The notes beneath the pieces are model-generated. The model saw only the letters and a program-made list of their open reading frames with translations. It made no database searches and was not told the origin of the DNA. A stretch of 64,000 nucleotides of DNA from JAFMDF01 sp965277445 (GTDB lineage: Bacteria > Bacteroidota > Bacteroidia > Chitinophagales > Saprospiraceae): positions 2,914,001-2,978,000 of the forward strand of contig CBDICY010000013.1 of the NCBI GenBank assembly GCA_965277445.1. Direction: 5' to 3'. The position numbers and the translations under genes are program-made. Each line of letters opens with the position of its first letter. Position 1 is the first letter of the stretch. Below, one piece after another: positions 35,581 to 43,746 of this stretch.

Positions 35581-37890
35581 ATGAGTACTACTCCACCACT
35601 ATTCAAAGATTATTCTCCAGCTTTAACCGCTATTCTACCTATGCTATACGCCGCTTGGTCAGATATGGTGTTAACACCTACCGAAGTTCGTTTTTTATCA
35701 AAAAAAGTAGATACGCTTCAATTTTTAACTGAAGATGAGCAAAGTTTAGTAAAATCATGGATGAACCCAAGAACACCACCTAATCGGCAATTATACCTGC
35801 ATTGGGAAAATATTCTTAGAAAGGGGGCAAAAAAACTACCCAAATCTTCAAGAAAATCTTTGGTCGATTTAGGCTTAGCCATGGCTAAAAAAAGCGCTCG
35901 AATTAATCAGGTAGTGGATTGGAGTGATGCAGAAGCAAGAAAAGAATTAGAAATCTTAGAAGAAAAGTTAAACCTTGTTACTTGGGATACTTATCAACGA
36001 ATTTTTCCTAACGAAGGCCCAATATCTTTAGAAAGTCATGCATTTGATATTCCTAAAATGACGGCTTTTTTAGATGGTGACACCCATGAATTACGAAATA
36101 AAGTCAAACGTTTTTTCTTAGATCCCGTTTTTCATTATCGCCCATTAAGGACCAAAGAAAGATATAGAAAACAAGTCACCGAGTGGTGTCAAATGATGGC
36201 GGATCAAGGGTATGGAGCAGTAGCCTTTCCAAAAGAATATGGTGGTCAAGATAGCATGAGGAATTATATTGCTATTTTTGAAACGGCCTCCTATTTTGAT
36301 TTAAGCTTGGTCATCAAATTCGGCGTGCATTTTGGACTTTTTGGTGGAAGTGTCTATTGGTTAGGCACTAAAAAACACCATGATAAATACCTTAAAGATA
36401 TTGGCACAATGGCTTTGCCCGGTTGTTTTGCGATGACCGAAACAGGTCATGGTTCTAATGTACGAGGACTGGAAGTAACCGCTACTTATGATCCCGCTTC
36501 TGATGAGATCATTGTCAATTCTCCTAATTTACAATCTGGTAAAGAATATATTGGGAATGCATTAGGTAGCAAAATGGCATCTGTTTTTGCCCAATTAATT
36601 GTGAATGGCGAAAATCATGGCGTTCATGCAGTTTTAGTTAGATTAAGGGATGACAATTATAAATTATTACCCGGTATTAAAGTCAAAGACAATGGTTATA
36701 AAGTCGGCTTAAATGGCGTTGATAATGGGCGAATTTGGTTTGACCAAGTTCGAGTGCCTAAAGATAATTTATTGGATAGGTACGGTTCAATCAATGAAAA
36801 AGGGGAATACGAAAGTCCTATCGCCAATCCCTCTAGACGATTCTTTACCATGCTTGGCACTTTAGTGGGTGGTCGAGTATCTGTTCCTAAATCTGGTTTG
36901 AGTGCCGCTAAATCTGGATTAACTATTGCGATTAAACATGCTTTAAAAAGACGGCAGTTTGGGCAGAATAGCACTTCACCAGAAACCTTATTATTAGATT
37001 ATCCAAGTCATCAAAGACGTTTAATGCCTTTGTTAGCCAAGAGTTATGCCTTGACTTTTGCCTTAGATTATGTAGCAGAGCGTTATGTGAATCGAACAGA
37101 AGATGATATTCGAGAAATTGAAACTTTGGCTGCTGGTATGAAATCTTATGCGACTTGGTTCGCGACGGAAACTTTGCAGGAATGTAGAGAGGCTTGTGGA
37201 GGAAAAGGTTATTTGGCGGAAAATCGTTTTGCCGATTTAAAAGCAGATTCTGATATTTATACCACTTTTGAAGGAGATAATACGGTTTTAATGCAATTGG
37301 TAGCTAAAGGGGTGCTGACTACTTTTAAAGAATCCTTTCATAATGAAGGCATGATGGGCGTTTTGCGTTTTGCGGGACAACGATTTAGCACTTCTATTTC
37401 TGAAAAAAACCCTTTAGCGATAAGAAATACTGATAAAGATCATTTGCTCGATCCTCAATTTCAATTAGCCGCTTTTCGATACAGAGAAAGTCATTTAACC
37501 TATTCTGTAGGTCAACGACTGCGTGGACTTATCAAAGGAGGCATGCCTTCTTATGATGCTTTCCTGCGTTGTCAATCTCATCTACTAGCATTAGCGAATG
37601 CTTTTGTAGAGGTAAAAGTTTTAGAAAAATTCTTAGCAGCTATTGATCGACAAACAGATCAAAAAATAAAGAAGACCCTGCAAAAACTATGCAATTTGTA
37701 TGCTTTGCATGCGATAGAATCCCATAAAGGTTGGTTCTTAGAGGTTGATTATATGACAGGTTCTAAAACCAAAGCTATTCGCCGATTAGTAGATGATTTA
37801 TGTGCCGAAGTTCGGGTAGATGCACATTGTTTAGTGGAAGCTTTTGGGATTCCTGATGATTTGTTGGCTGCGCCTATAGCGGTAAAATAA
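35581..37890 (+). CDS. Acyl-CoA oxidase/dehydrogenase-like enzyme with TerB-like N-terminal domain
   Basis: The 769-residue protein is longer than usual acyl-CoA dehydrogenases. Residues about 12-110 look TerB-like (LPMLYAAWSDMVLTPTEVRFL). The catalytic part has the oxidase-type pattern AMTETGHGSNVRGLEVTATYD (about 283-302), a flavin-binding beta domain, and FEGDNTVLMQ (about 560), where the acidic residue is the likely base, after GGKGYLAENR. This is the acyl-CoA oxidase-like branch of the family. It should oxidise acyl-CoA using FAD; electron acceptor and chain length are unknown. It is preceded by a terminator and transcribed alone. Confidence 0.8.
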   Translation: MSTTPPLFKDYSPALTAILPMLYAAWSDMVLTPTEVRFLSKKVDTLQFLTEDEQSLVKSWMNPRTPPNRQLYLHWENILRKGAKKLPKSSRKSLVDLGLAMAKKSARINQVVDWSDAEARKELEILEEKLNLVTWDTYQRIFPNEGPISLESHAFDIPKMTAFLDGDTHELRNKVKRFFLDPVFHYRPLRTKERYRKQVTEWCQMMADQGYGAVAFPKEYGGQDSMRNYIAIFETASYFDLSLVIKFGVHFGLFGGSVYWLGTKKHHDKYLKDIGTMALPGCFAMTETGHGSNVRGLEVTATYDPASDEIIVNSPNLQSGKEYIGNALGSKMASVFAQLIVNGENHGVHAVLVRLRDDNYKLLPGIKVKDNGYKVGLNGVDNGRIWFDQVRVPKDNLLDRYGSINEKGEYESPIANPSRRFFTMLGTLVGGRVSVPKSGLSAAKSGLTIAIKHALKRRQFGQNSTSPETLLLDYPSHQRRLMPLLAKSYALTFALDYVAERYVNRTEDDIREIETLAAGMKSYATWFATETLQECREACGGKGYLAENRFADLKADSDIYTTFEGDNTVLMQLVAKGVLTTFKESFHNEGMMGVLRFAGQRFSTSISEKNPLAIRNTDKDHLLDPQFQLAAFRYRESHLTYSVGQRLRGLIKGGMPSYDAFLRCQSHLLALANAFVEVKVLEKFLAAIDRQTDQKIKKTLQKLCNLYALHAIESHKGWFLEVDYMTGSKTKAIRRLVDDLCAEVRVDAHCLVEAFGIPDDLLAAPIAVK

Positions 37891-37893
37891 AAC

Positions 37894-37923
37894 TGCCCAA
37901 CGGATTTTATTTCCCAACGAATT
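37894..37923 (-). repeat. TCCGTTGGG-type short repeats, copies near 37.9 kb
   Basis: On the minus strand AATTCGTTGGGAAATAAA is followed by ATCCGTTGGGCAG, matching the motif at 25890 and 25930. It fills the gap between two convergent genes. Confidence 0.4.
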
Positions 37924-37935
37924 CTGCTAGTTTTA

Positions 37936-38703
37936 TTAATCTATTTCAAGAATAAGTCCATCATAAGCTAGCTGGACATTTTTAGGAAGAATGGCATTCA
38001 CCTTTTCAGTTAGTCCCATACGATGGCTAATATGAATTAAATAGGCTTGTTCAGCTTGAAGGATTTCTATTACAGTTAAGGCTTCTTCTAGATTAAAATG
38101 AGCATGGTGTTTGGAATGGTGTAAAGCATCTAAAATTAATATTTTAGTGCCTTTCACTTTTGCCAATTCTTCCTCCTCAATTTTATTGACATCCGTTAAA
38201 TAAGTAAAATCACCAAATCTAAAACCAAAGACAGGCAACTGACCATGCCAGACCCTAATTGGTTGAATGGATAAATCATCAATAATGATATTTTTATTGT
38301 TTCTGATTTCTTCTAAAGTTAAACGAGGGGAGCCAGGATAAGGATTGTCTGCAAAAATATAAGCAAATCGGTCTCTTAATTCTTTTTGCACGCGTGCTTC
38401 TGCATAAACGGGCATAGATTTTCGATGCTTGAAATTTAGTGGGCGCACATCATCCATCCCAATAATATGGTCATTATGCTCATGCGTCATTAAAATAGCA
38501 TCAATATCCATCACTTTAGCCCGCAATAATTGCTGTCGAAAATCGGGTCCCGCATCAATGACAATCGTCTTTCCTTTCCACTCAATCATAGCAGACGTTC
38601 GCAAACGTTGGTCTCTGGTATCGGAAGATTGACAGACTTCGCATTCACAGCCTATTACTGGAACGCCTTGGGAAGTACCTGTGCCAAGGAGGGTTATTTT
38701 CAA
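37936..38703 (-). CDS. PhnP-like MBL-fold metallohydrolase
   Basis: The 255-residue protein opens with MKITLLGTGTSQGVP and a CECEVC structural-metal motif, followed by the dimetal site HEHNDH (about 77-82), a later DALHHSKH and a final ISH--GL pattern. PhnP is a phosphodiesterase that opens cyclic ribose phosphates in phosphonate use; in Bacteroidota the same family occurs without other phn genes, as here, so the substrate is open. It lies 5 bp after the Rpn pseudogene on the same strand. Confidence 0.85.
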   Translation of the reverse strand: MKITLLGTGTSQGVPVIGCECEVCQSSDTRDQRLRTSAMIEWKGKTIVIDAGPDFRQQLLRAKVMDIDAILMTHEHNDHIIGMDDVRPLNFKHRKSMPVYAEARVQKELRDRFAYIFADNPYPGSPRLTLEEIRNNKNIIIDDLSIQPIRVWHGQLPVFGFRFGDFTYLTDVNKIEEEELAKVKGTKILILDALHHSKHHAHFNLEEALTVIEILQAEQAYLIHISHRMGLTEKVNAILPKNVQLAYDGLILEID

Positions 38704-38708
38704 AGTGT

Positions 38709-39842
38709 TTATTTACTTTTAAGGTTCGTCGTTTTTGTAGGTAATTCTTTTCGGACTTTCTGAATAGCAACAATTGTTTTATTCAATAAAATAGCGATTT
38801 CTTTATTTTTAAAAGTAGGATAAAGGGTTAATAATTTTTGTGCGATCGTCTTATGCTTCTTTTTATTATTAATTGGAAAGTCTTTTCTTATTTTATAGAC
38901 AGAAGTAGGATTGGTCATGGCTATTTGTGCAATATCCTCATCTTTCATCAATGGAAATTTCTTGGTCAATTGGAGAATTGTTAATAGCTCTTTCTTTTTT
39001 GCACCTTTCTCTTCCCCTTTTTTCTCACCAATAGTTATTCCTCTTTTTTCTCCAATTATTATGCCTTCATCTACAAATTGTTCATAAGCCGTCTTAACCA
39101 TAGTATCTAATTTTAAAGGTAAATTATTCGTAATTCTTTTAATCTCTTCCTTTTCTATAGGAGAAGCATTTGCTATATAAACAACAGCTATCCGTATAAA
39201 AGTTTCAAATAATTGTTCAGGAGTTGATTTCCAAGCATACACTAATATTTCTGCTGTTCTATTTTTGATAAAATCAGCATCTTTATTATTCTTCATTAAG
39301 AGTAATGCCGCTCCTAAAAAACCTAATTTTATTTGCTCCAATTCATCATTTGAATAATCAGATAAATCGGTTAGCAGATAATCAAATTTAGGAATAAATT
39401 GACTTAATTGCTCGTCTATGTACGGGAAATAGTCGGTTAACTCCTTATATTTCCATTTCCTATCTCCATGATAAACAATAATCGGAATAATGGGTAACTA
39501 AACTATCCTCGTTTTGATATTGCTGTTCCCATGTATTTAATTGGTAACGTAGGAGTTGTAAATGTGGATATTTAGGAACGTAACTTTTATGCTCCCATAA
39601 AAATTAATAGCTACTTGGATATTTTCTTTTCCTTGCCATTCACATGTATAGACTAAATCAGAAATATTTTCTGCTAATTTATCGTCTATATACGTACCAT
39701 TATCTAGCTCCAAAGTAGGTAAGTTCAATTTACTGACTATTTCCTTAGGTAGAAAATTAAGTAAAAATTCTTTAGCCACTAGCTTTTTAGAAAAAGTAGC
39801 TCTAAAGAAATGATCATGTGGTTTGTCAATTTTGTTTTTCAT
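38709..39842 (-). pseudogene. Frameshifted Rpn-family recombination-promoting nuclease
   Basis: The gene encodes a Rpn/PD-(D/E)XK transposase-like nuclease in three frames. The first part starts HDHFFRATFSKKLVAKEFL and contains DLVYTCEWQGKE. Translation then changes frame in the 5-A run at 39599-39603 (one base lost), giving FLWEHKSYVPKYPHLQLLRY with the catalytic EHKS motif. It changes frame again around 39491-39494 (two bases lost or one added), giving IIPIIVYHGDRKWKYKEL and then the intact C-terminal 210 residues with EKRGITIGEKKGEEKG. Two unusual helix-turn-helix-like repeats end the protein. It is probably broken, unless the base calls are wrong. Confidence 0.75.
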
Positions 39843-39906
39843 TATTATTGTGTAGTTTCTCTTATCGTAAATATAAATAAACCATCAACAATATTCTTAC
39901 TTATTC

Positions 39907-40203
39907 CTAGTTTTCTTCAGTAACCTCTTCTTCTTTTCCATGTTTGATCACTTGTTTATACGTTTTTACATTCTTTTCGCTAAGCCCTTCTAAGTCCACT
40001 TCAACATTAGACAAAATTTCTAATAACACCCCTACTCTACCTTCTGTATCAAAGAATTTATTAATCACCGCTACCTTTTGATTTTCGACAATGCAATAGC
40101 CAGAATTAAAACTTCCTTTTGCATAACGAATGGTATAGCCCATTTCCTCAAATAGTTCCTCTACTTTTTTTAATAAATGCTTGGTAAACTTCAGTTCTGC
40201 CAT
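39907..40203 (-). CDS. Small conserved protein of unknown function
   Basis: The 98-residue protein is mixed alpha/beta with KFTKHLLKKVEELFEEMGYTI, SGYCIVENQKVAVINKFF and an acidic Glu-rich end. I recognise this type as a conserved Bacteroidota protein but know no function. It has a good promoter overlapping the start of the divergent gene. It may belong with the PhnP-like gene, with the Rpn element inserted between them (inference). Confidence 0.65.
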   Translation of the reverse strand: MAELKFTKHLLKKVEELFEEMGYTIRYAKGSFNSGYCIVENQKVAVINKFFDTEGRVGVLLEILSNVEVDLEGLSEKNVKTYKQVIKHGKEEEVTEEN

Positions 40204-40323
40204 TATTTTGTTTTAATTTTTTTTTTACAATTGTGAACTAACAATAAACCTCTTAAATTTACAGCTTAAGTAACGACAAAATAAATTTAGCTAGATTTTT
40301 GCTACTCCTAAGTAAAACTACCA

Positions 40324-40354
40324 CAAAGATAAGCTGCTGAATATGAAAAGACAA
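40324..40354 (-). promoter_or_regulatory. Promoter for the 98-residue protein
   Basis: On the minus strand TTG (40352-40354) is 20 bases before TATCTTTG (40324-40331), matching the Bacteroidota consensus. It overlaps the start of the divergent plus-strand gene. Confidence 0.45.
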
Positions 40355-41764
40355 TTATTAGAAACAGAACAGAAGGCTTTAGAGATTAATCTGAACGATA
40401 AAATTTATGGTTCTTTTGCAGAAATTGGTGCGGGACAAGAAGTAGCAAGGCATTTTTTCCAAGTCGGTGCAGCCGCAGGAACGATTGCTAAAACTATTTC
40501 TGCTTATGACAAAGTCATGTCTGACAAAATATATGGGATAGAAAATACGGGGCGATATGTATGTGAAGCAAGAGTTTATAAAATGCTAGACCACGAATAC
40601 GATTTGATGGAGTCTAGATTAGATAATGAACGACCAGAAACTTGCTTTTTTTCTTTTGCAGATTCTGTTGCAGCCATTAACTTTAGTCGAACGATTAAGG
40701 GCAATGGTTGGCTAGGCATTCGTTTTCAGTTACGACCCGATGCACCACCAAATGATTTGGTGATTCATGTGAAGATGTTGGATAAGAATAATCAATTACA
40801 GCAACAGGCGATTGGTATTTTGGGAGTCAACATGCTCTATGCTTGTTATAATTTTCATGATCAACCAGAAGTTCTATTAGAATCTTTAATTGATAGTTTA
40901 AGAGGTCGGATTAAAATTGATATGGTTCGATTGACGGGACCAGATTTTGAAGAAGTGGATAATCGCCATTTAAGTTTGATGTTGGTCAAACATAAATTGA
41001 CAGAAGTTGCCATGTTCAATGAAAAGGGTCAAAACGTACACCCTTCCGAATTTTTATACCGCAAGAATTTAATGGTTGTTCGAGGTAGTTTCCGTCCTGC
41101 CACTTTGGTGAATATGGATATGATAAAAACGGCATATAAACAGTTTAGAGAAGATGCAGGTACAGATGCCAATAAGTGTTTTTTATTAACAGAAATTACA
41201 ATGGATAATTTATTATCTGATGGTAGCTTAGATGCAAAGGATTTCTTAGACCGAGCTGACTTATTATGTGAGTTAGGGCAAACCGTGGTTATTTCAGATT
41301 GTTCTAAACAGCAAAAATTAATTGATTATTTTAAGGATTATAAATGTCCAAAGCTAGGCCTAGTAACTGGAGTACGAGAGTTATTGGAAATGATTAATAA
41401 TACTTTTTACCAAAATCAAGATGGCGCTTTATTGTCTGCTTTTGGAGAATTATTTACGAGAAATGTCAAATTCTATGTCTACCCTGCTTTGCAAGAAGGT
41501 AGTGGCGAGGTCATTAACTGTCAAAACTTACCTGTCCCAGAAGGGATTAAGTTTGTTTACCAACACCTTTTAGGTAGTAGTCAAATTCATGATATTCAAG
41601 GCTTTAAAGAAGAAGTCTTACATATTTTCTCTAAGCAAGTTTTGCAAATGATTAAAGATGATGAAAAAGGTTGGGAGCAATTAGTGCCTTCCAAGGTCGC
41701 TAATTTGATAAAGGAAAAGTGCTTGTTTGGTTTCCCTTATGAGCAAATGGAATTTGAGTATTAA
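40343..41764 (+). CDS. Conserved protein of unknown function
   Basis: The 473-residue protein begins MKRQLLETEQKALEI and has strongly conserved-looking blocks: FAEIGAGQEVARHFFQVGAA, GRYVCEARVYKMLDHEY, GNGWLGIRFQ, RLTGPDF, and VVRGSFRPATLVNMDMI. I know the family as conserved in several phyla; some entries carry a nicotinate-nucleotide adenylyltransferase label, but the (H/T)xGH nucleotidyltransferase motif is absent. It is soluble with no signal peptide. It overlaps the next convergent gene by four bases. Confidence 0.75.
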   Translation: MKRQLLETEQKALEINLNDKIYGSFAEIGAGQEVARHFFQVGAAAGTIAKTISAYDKVMSDKIYGIENTGRYVCEARVYKMLDHEYDLMESRLDNERPETCFFSFADSVAAINFSRTIKGNGWLGIRFQLRPDAPPNDLVIHVKMLDKNNQLQQQAIGILGVNMLYACYNFHDQPEVLLESLIDSLRGRIKIDMVRLTGPDFEEVDNRHLSLMLVKHKLTEVAMFNEKGQNVHPSEFLYRKNLMVVRGSFRPATLVNMDMIKTAYKQFREDAGTDANKCFLLTEITMDNLLSDGSLDAKDFLDRADLLCELGQTVVISDCSKQQKLIDYFKDYKCPKLGLVTGVRELLEMINNTFYQNQDGALLSAFGELFTRNVKFYVYPALQEGSGEVINCQNLPVPEGIKFVYQHLLGSSQIHDIQGFKEEVLHIFSKQVLQMIKDDEKGWEQLVPSKVANLIKEKCLFGFPYEQMEFEY

Positions 41765-41985
41765 TCCTCTAATTCCTCATCATTTCGCCAATCTGTGCGG
41801 GCTAGAACGACCATTACAATTCCACTTAAAATCATTAACAAACGGATGACAAAACCTAATAATTGACTGGGTTTATCAATCCAAGTTAAATAGGATAATT
41901 GGACACCAATTAAACTTAGGACTAAGGCTAAGCCTCCTACTATAAATAGTAAAAAACCGATGATGGTTGTTGTTGTTTTTGACAT
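41761..41985 (-). CDS. Small two-helix membrane protein
   Basis: The 74-residue protein has two hydrophobic helices (about 8-30 and 42-62) and an acidic tail NDEELED. It overlaps the convergent gene's end by 4 bp (stop codons overlap). No family recognised. Composition and the clean stop-to-stop overlap make it likely real. Confidence 0.6.
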   Translation of the reverse strand: MSKTTTTIIGFLLFIVGGLALVLSLIGVQLSYLTWIDKPSQLLGFVIRLLMILSGIVMVVLARTDWRNDEELED

Positions 41986-42018
41986 AAATTATGTTGTTAA
42001 AAGTTCAATAAACGGTTT

Positions 42019-42051
42019 AGCGTTTCCAGAACTTTAAATTCTGGAAACGCT
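42019..42051. repeat. Hairpin with 13-bp perfect stem
   Basis: AGCGTTTCCAGAA (42019-42031) pairs with 42039-42051, loop CTTTAAA. It lies in the spacer between the S10 peptidase and the small membrane protein, both on the minus strand, and could act as terminator or repeat. Confidence 0.6.
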
Positions 42052-42056
42052 TTGTT

Positions 42057-42076
42057 CACAGACAGGAATGTCTGTG
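42057..42076. repeat. Hairpin with 8-bp stem and GGAA loop
   Basis: CACAGACA pairs with TGTCTGTG around GGAA. It is 27 bp from the S10 peptidase stop codon and may end that minus-strand transcript, although no T-run follows. Confidence 0.5.
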
Positions 42077-42102
42077 CTAAGTTTCTGTACTTTTATAACA
42101 AA

Positions 42103-43584
42103 TTAATACTTCGCTGGTTGACCAGGCTTAGGTAAACTTTTTGCAATAAAATCTCGGATATGGTCATTCGCAGCAGCTAAATCTTCTTGTCTTAAATACA
42201 TCATGTGTCCGCTACGGTATCCTTCAAATCGAAGTCTATCTTTCATCTTGCCACTTGGATCTAATTGCCACATCGTATATTTTGCATCGAAATACTGCGT
42301 AGCACCATCATAATATCCAGATTGAACCATCACATTTAAGTAAGGATTTTGTGCCATCGCTTGTCTTAAATTCTCCCCTGTGTTATCACCACTTCTATCC
42401 CAAGGTCGAACTGGTCCAAACATGTTATATTTAATGTCTGTCTTAAATTTCAAGTCGTTTCTTAGGTAATAATTAATAGCAGGGGTAAAAGAATGCAACC
42501 ACGAAGTTAATTCAGAATTAAAATCAGGCCTAGTACCTGCGTCACTTCGGTCAATTCCTTTATACCTAGAATCTAATCGACCTACGGTATAGCCTTCGTC
42601 TCTCAATAATTCTTTCCAGAAAAAGGAAGGAGATACATCTAGATTATTTTGTAGAATCGCCTTTTCTGAAATACCCGAATATTTAGCCATTTGCGCAGCT
42701 ATTTCTTTTCTTTTTGCGTCTTCAATAAAACCACCTTTTGCCAAAGCAGGTATTACTTCGTTAATGGTATAACTTTCTACCTCTGGTAATAAATCTGTTA
42801 AGTCTTTTTGCTGTAGTTCAGGTGGCAAAGCTTTGTGATACCAAGCTGCTGCGGTGAAATAAGGCAATCTATTTGCTGCGCCAACTGGTCCATCTCTTTT
42901 CACGCCTAAACTAGTTGGCGAGACCAAAATAACGCCATTCAAATACATCCATTGACGATTTTGCAATTCTAAAGCCAAACCAGATACTCTAGTCGTTCCA
43001 TAGCTTTCGCCAATTAAATATTTTGGAGACCGCCATCTATTATTTCTAGTGACAAAAGTATTGATCCATTCTGCTAGGTATTTAATATCCGCATTTACTC
43101 CAAAGAATTTCTTTTTATCAACATCTTTTCCTACGATTCTAGAATAGCCTGTATTAACAGGATTCACAAAAACAATGTCTGCTACATCAATAATGGAATG
43201 GGGATTTTTTCTAATACCATAAGGTTGGATTGGAAAACCTTCATCATCAATTTCTAAAATTCTTGGACCAGTATAAGCAACGTGCATCCAAACAGAAGCA
43301 GAACCAGGCCCGCCATTAAAAGAAATAATCAAGGGTCGGGTTGCATTATTTCCAATGCCTTCTCTTTCGTAATAAGTATAAAATAAAGACGCTATGGGTT
43401 GTCCGTCTTCACCCCAGACTGGTTGAGTGCCAGTCGTGGCGGTATAATTGACTTGCTGTCCTTTTACACTTAACGTATGGCTTGTTTTCACCATCGTGTC
43501 AATCGGTAATTTTCTGCTTTCTTGCGCAGTACTCGAAAGGGCAAAGGTTAAGATAAGGGCATATAAGATTGAAATTCGCTTCAT
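42103..43584 (-). CDS. S10-family serine carboxypeptidase
   Basis: The 493-residue protein has a signal peptide (ALSSTAQE, about 1-21) and the S10 features: FNGGPGSASVWMH oxyanion region (about 90), the nucleophile in IGESYGTTR (about 193), the likely Asp in the YYDGATQYFDAKYTMWQ segment (about 415-430) and the His in YRSGHMMYL (about 460). It should remove C-terminal residues from peptides outside the cytoplasm. Such secreted carboxypeptidases occur widely in Bacteroidota. It is probably transcribed alone from the box at 43624. Confidence 0.88.
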   Translation of the reverse strand: MKRISILYALILTFALSSTAQESRKLPIDTMVKTSHTLSVKGQQVNYTATTGTQPVWGEDGQPIASLFYTYYEREGIGNNATRPLIISFNGGPGSASVWMHVAYTGPRILEIDDEGFPIQPYGIRKNPHSIIDVADIVFVNPVNTGYSRIVGKDVDKKKFFGVNADIKYLAEWINTFVTRNNRWRSPKYLIGESYGTTRVSGLALELQNRQWMYLNGVILVSPTSLGVKRDGPVGAANRLPYFTAAAWYHKALPPELQQKDLTDLLPEVESYTINEVIPALAKGGFIEDAKRKEIAAQMAKYSGISEKAILQNNLDVSPSFFWKELLRDEGYTVGRLDSRYKGIDRSDAGTRPDFNSELTSWLHSFTPAINYYLRNDLKFKTDIKYNMFGPVRPWDRSGDNTGENLRQAMAQNPYLNVMVQSGYYDGATQYFDAKYTMWQLDPSGKMKDRLRFEGYRSGHMMYLRQEDLAAANDHIRDFIAKSLPKPGQPAKY

Positions 43585-43623
43585 CTTTAGTGATATTGGT
43601 TAGCAATAAAATAAATAGCAACG

Positions 43624-43631
43624 CAAATGTA
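43624..43631 (-). promoter_or_regulatory. -7 box of the S10 peptidase gene
   Basis: TACATTTG followed by CG on the minus strand fits TAnnTTTG, 40 bp before the start codon. No TTG at -33 was found. Confidence 0.4.
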
Positions 43632-43716
43632 GGGATTTTTTTGTGGGAGGGAATAATCTAATCGGGAATTAAATTATTTCTAATGTTGTTTGCTAATCAT
43701 TTTTTAAACCTAAAAC

Positions 43717-43739
43717 AACACAACACACAGAGTTGTGTT
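43717..43739 (-). terminator. Terminator of the second PKD protein gene
   Basis: An 8-bp stem (AACACAAC and its complement, 43717-43724 and 43732-43739) is followed on the minus strand by GTTTTAGG. It lies 8 bp after the stop codon. Confidence 0.5.
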
Positions 43740-43746
43740 ACTAGCA

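Noticed and set aside
40343..41764. Nicotinate-nucleotide adenylyltransferase as the call for the conserved 473-residue protein
   Set aside because: No HxGH-type nucleotidyltransferase motif is visible, so the name was not used.
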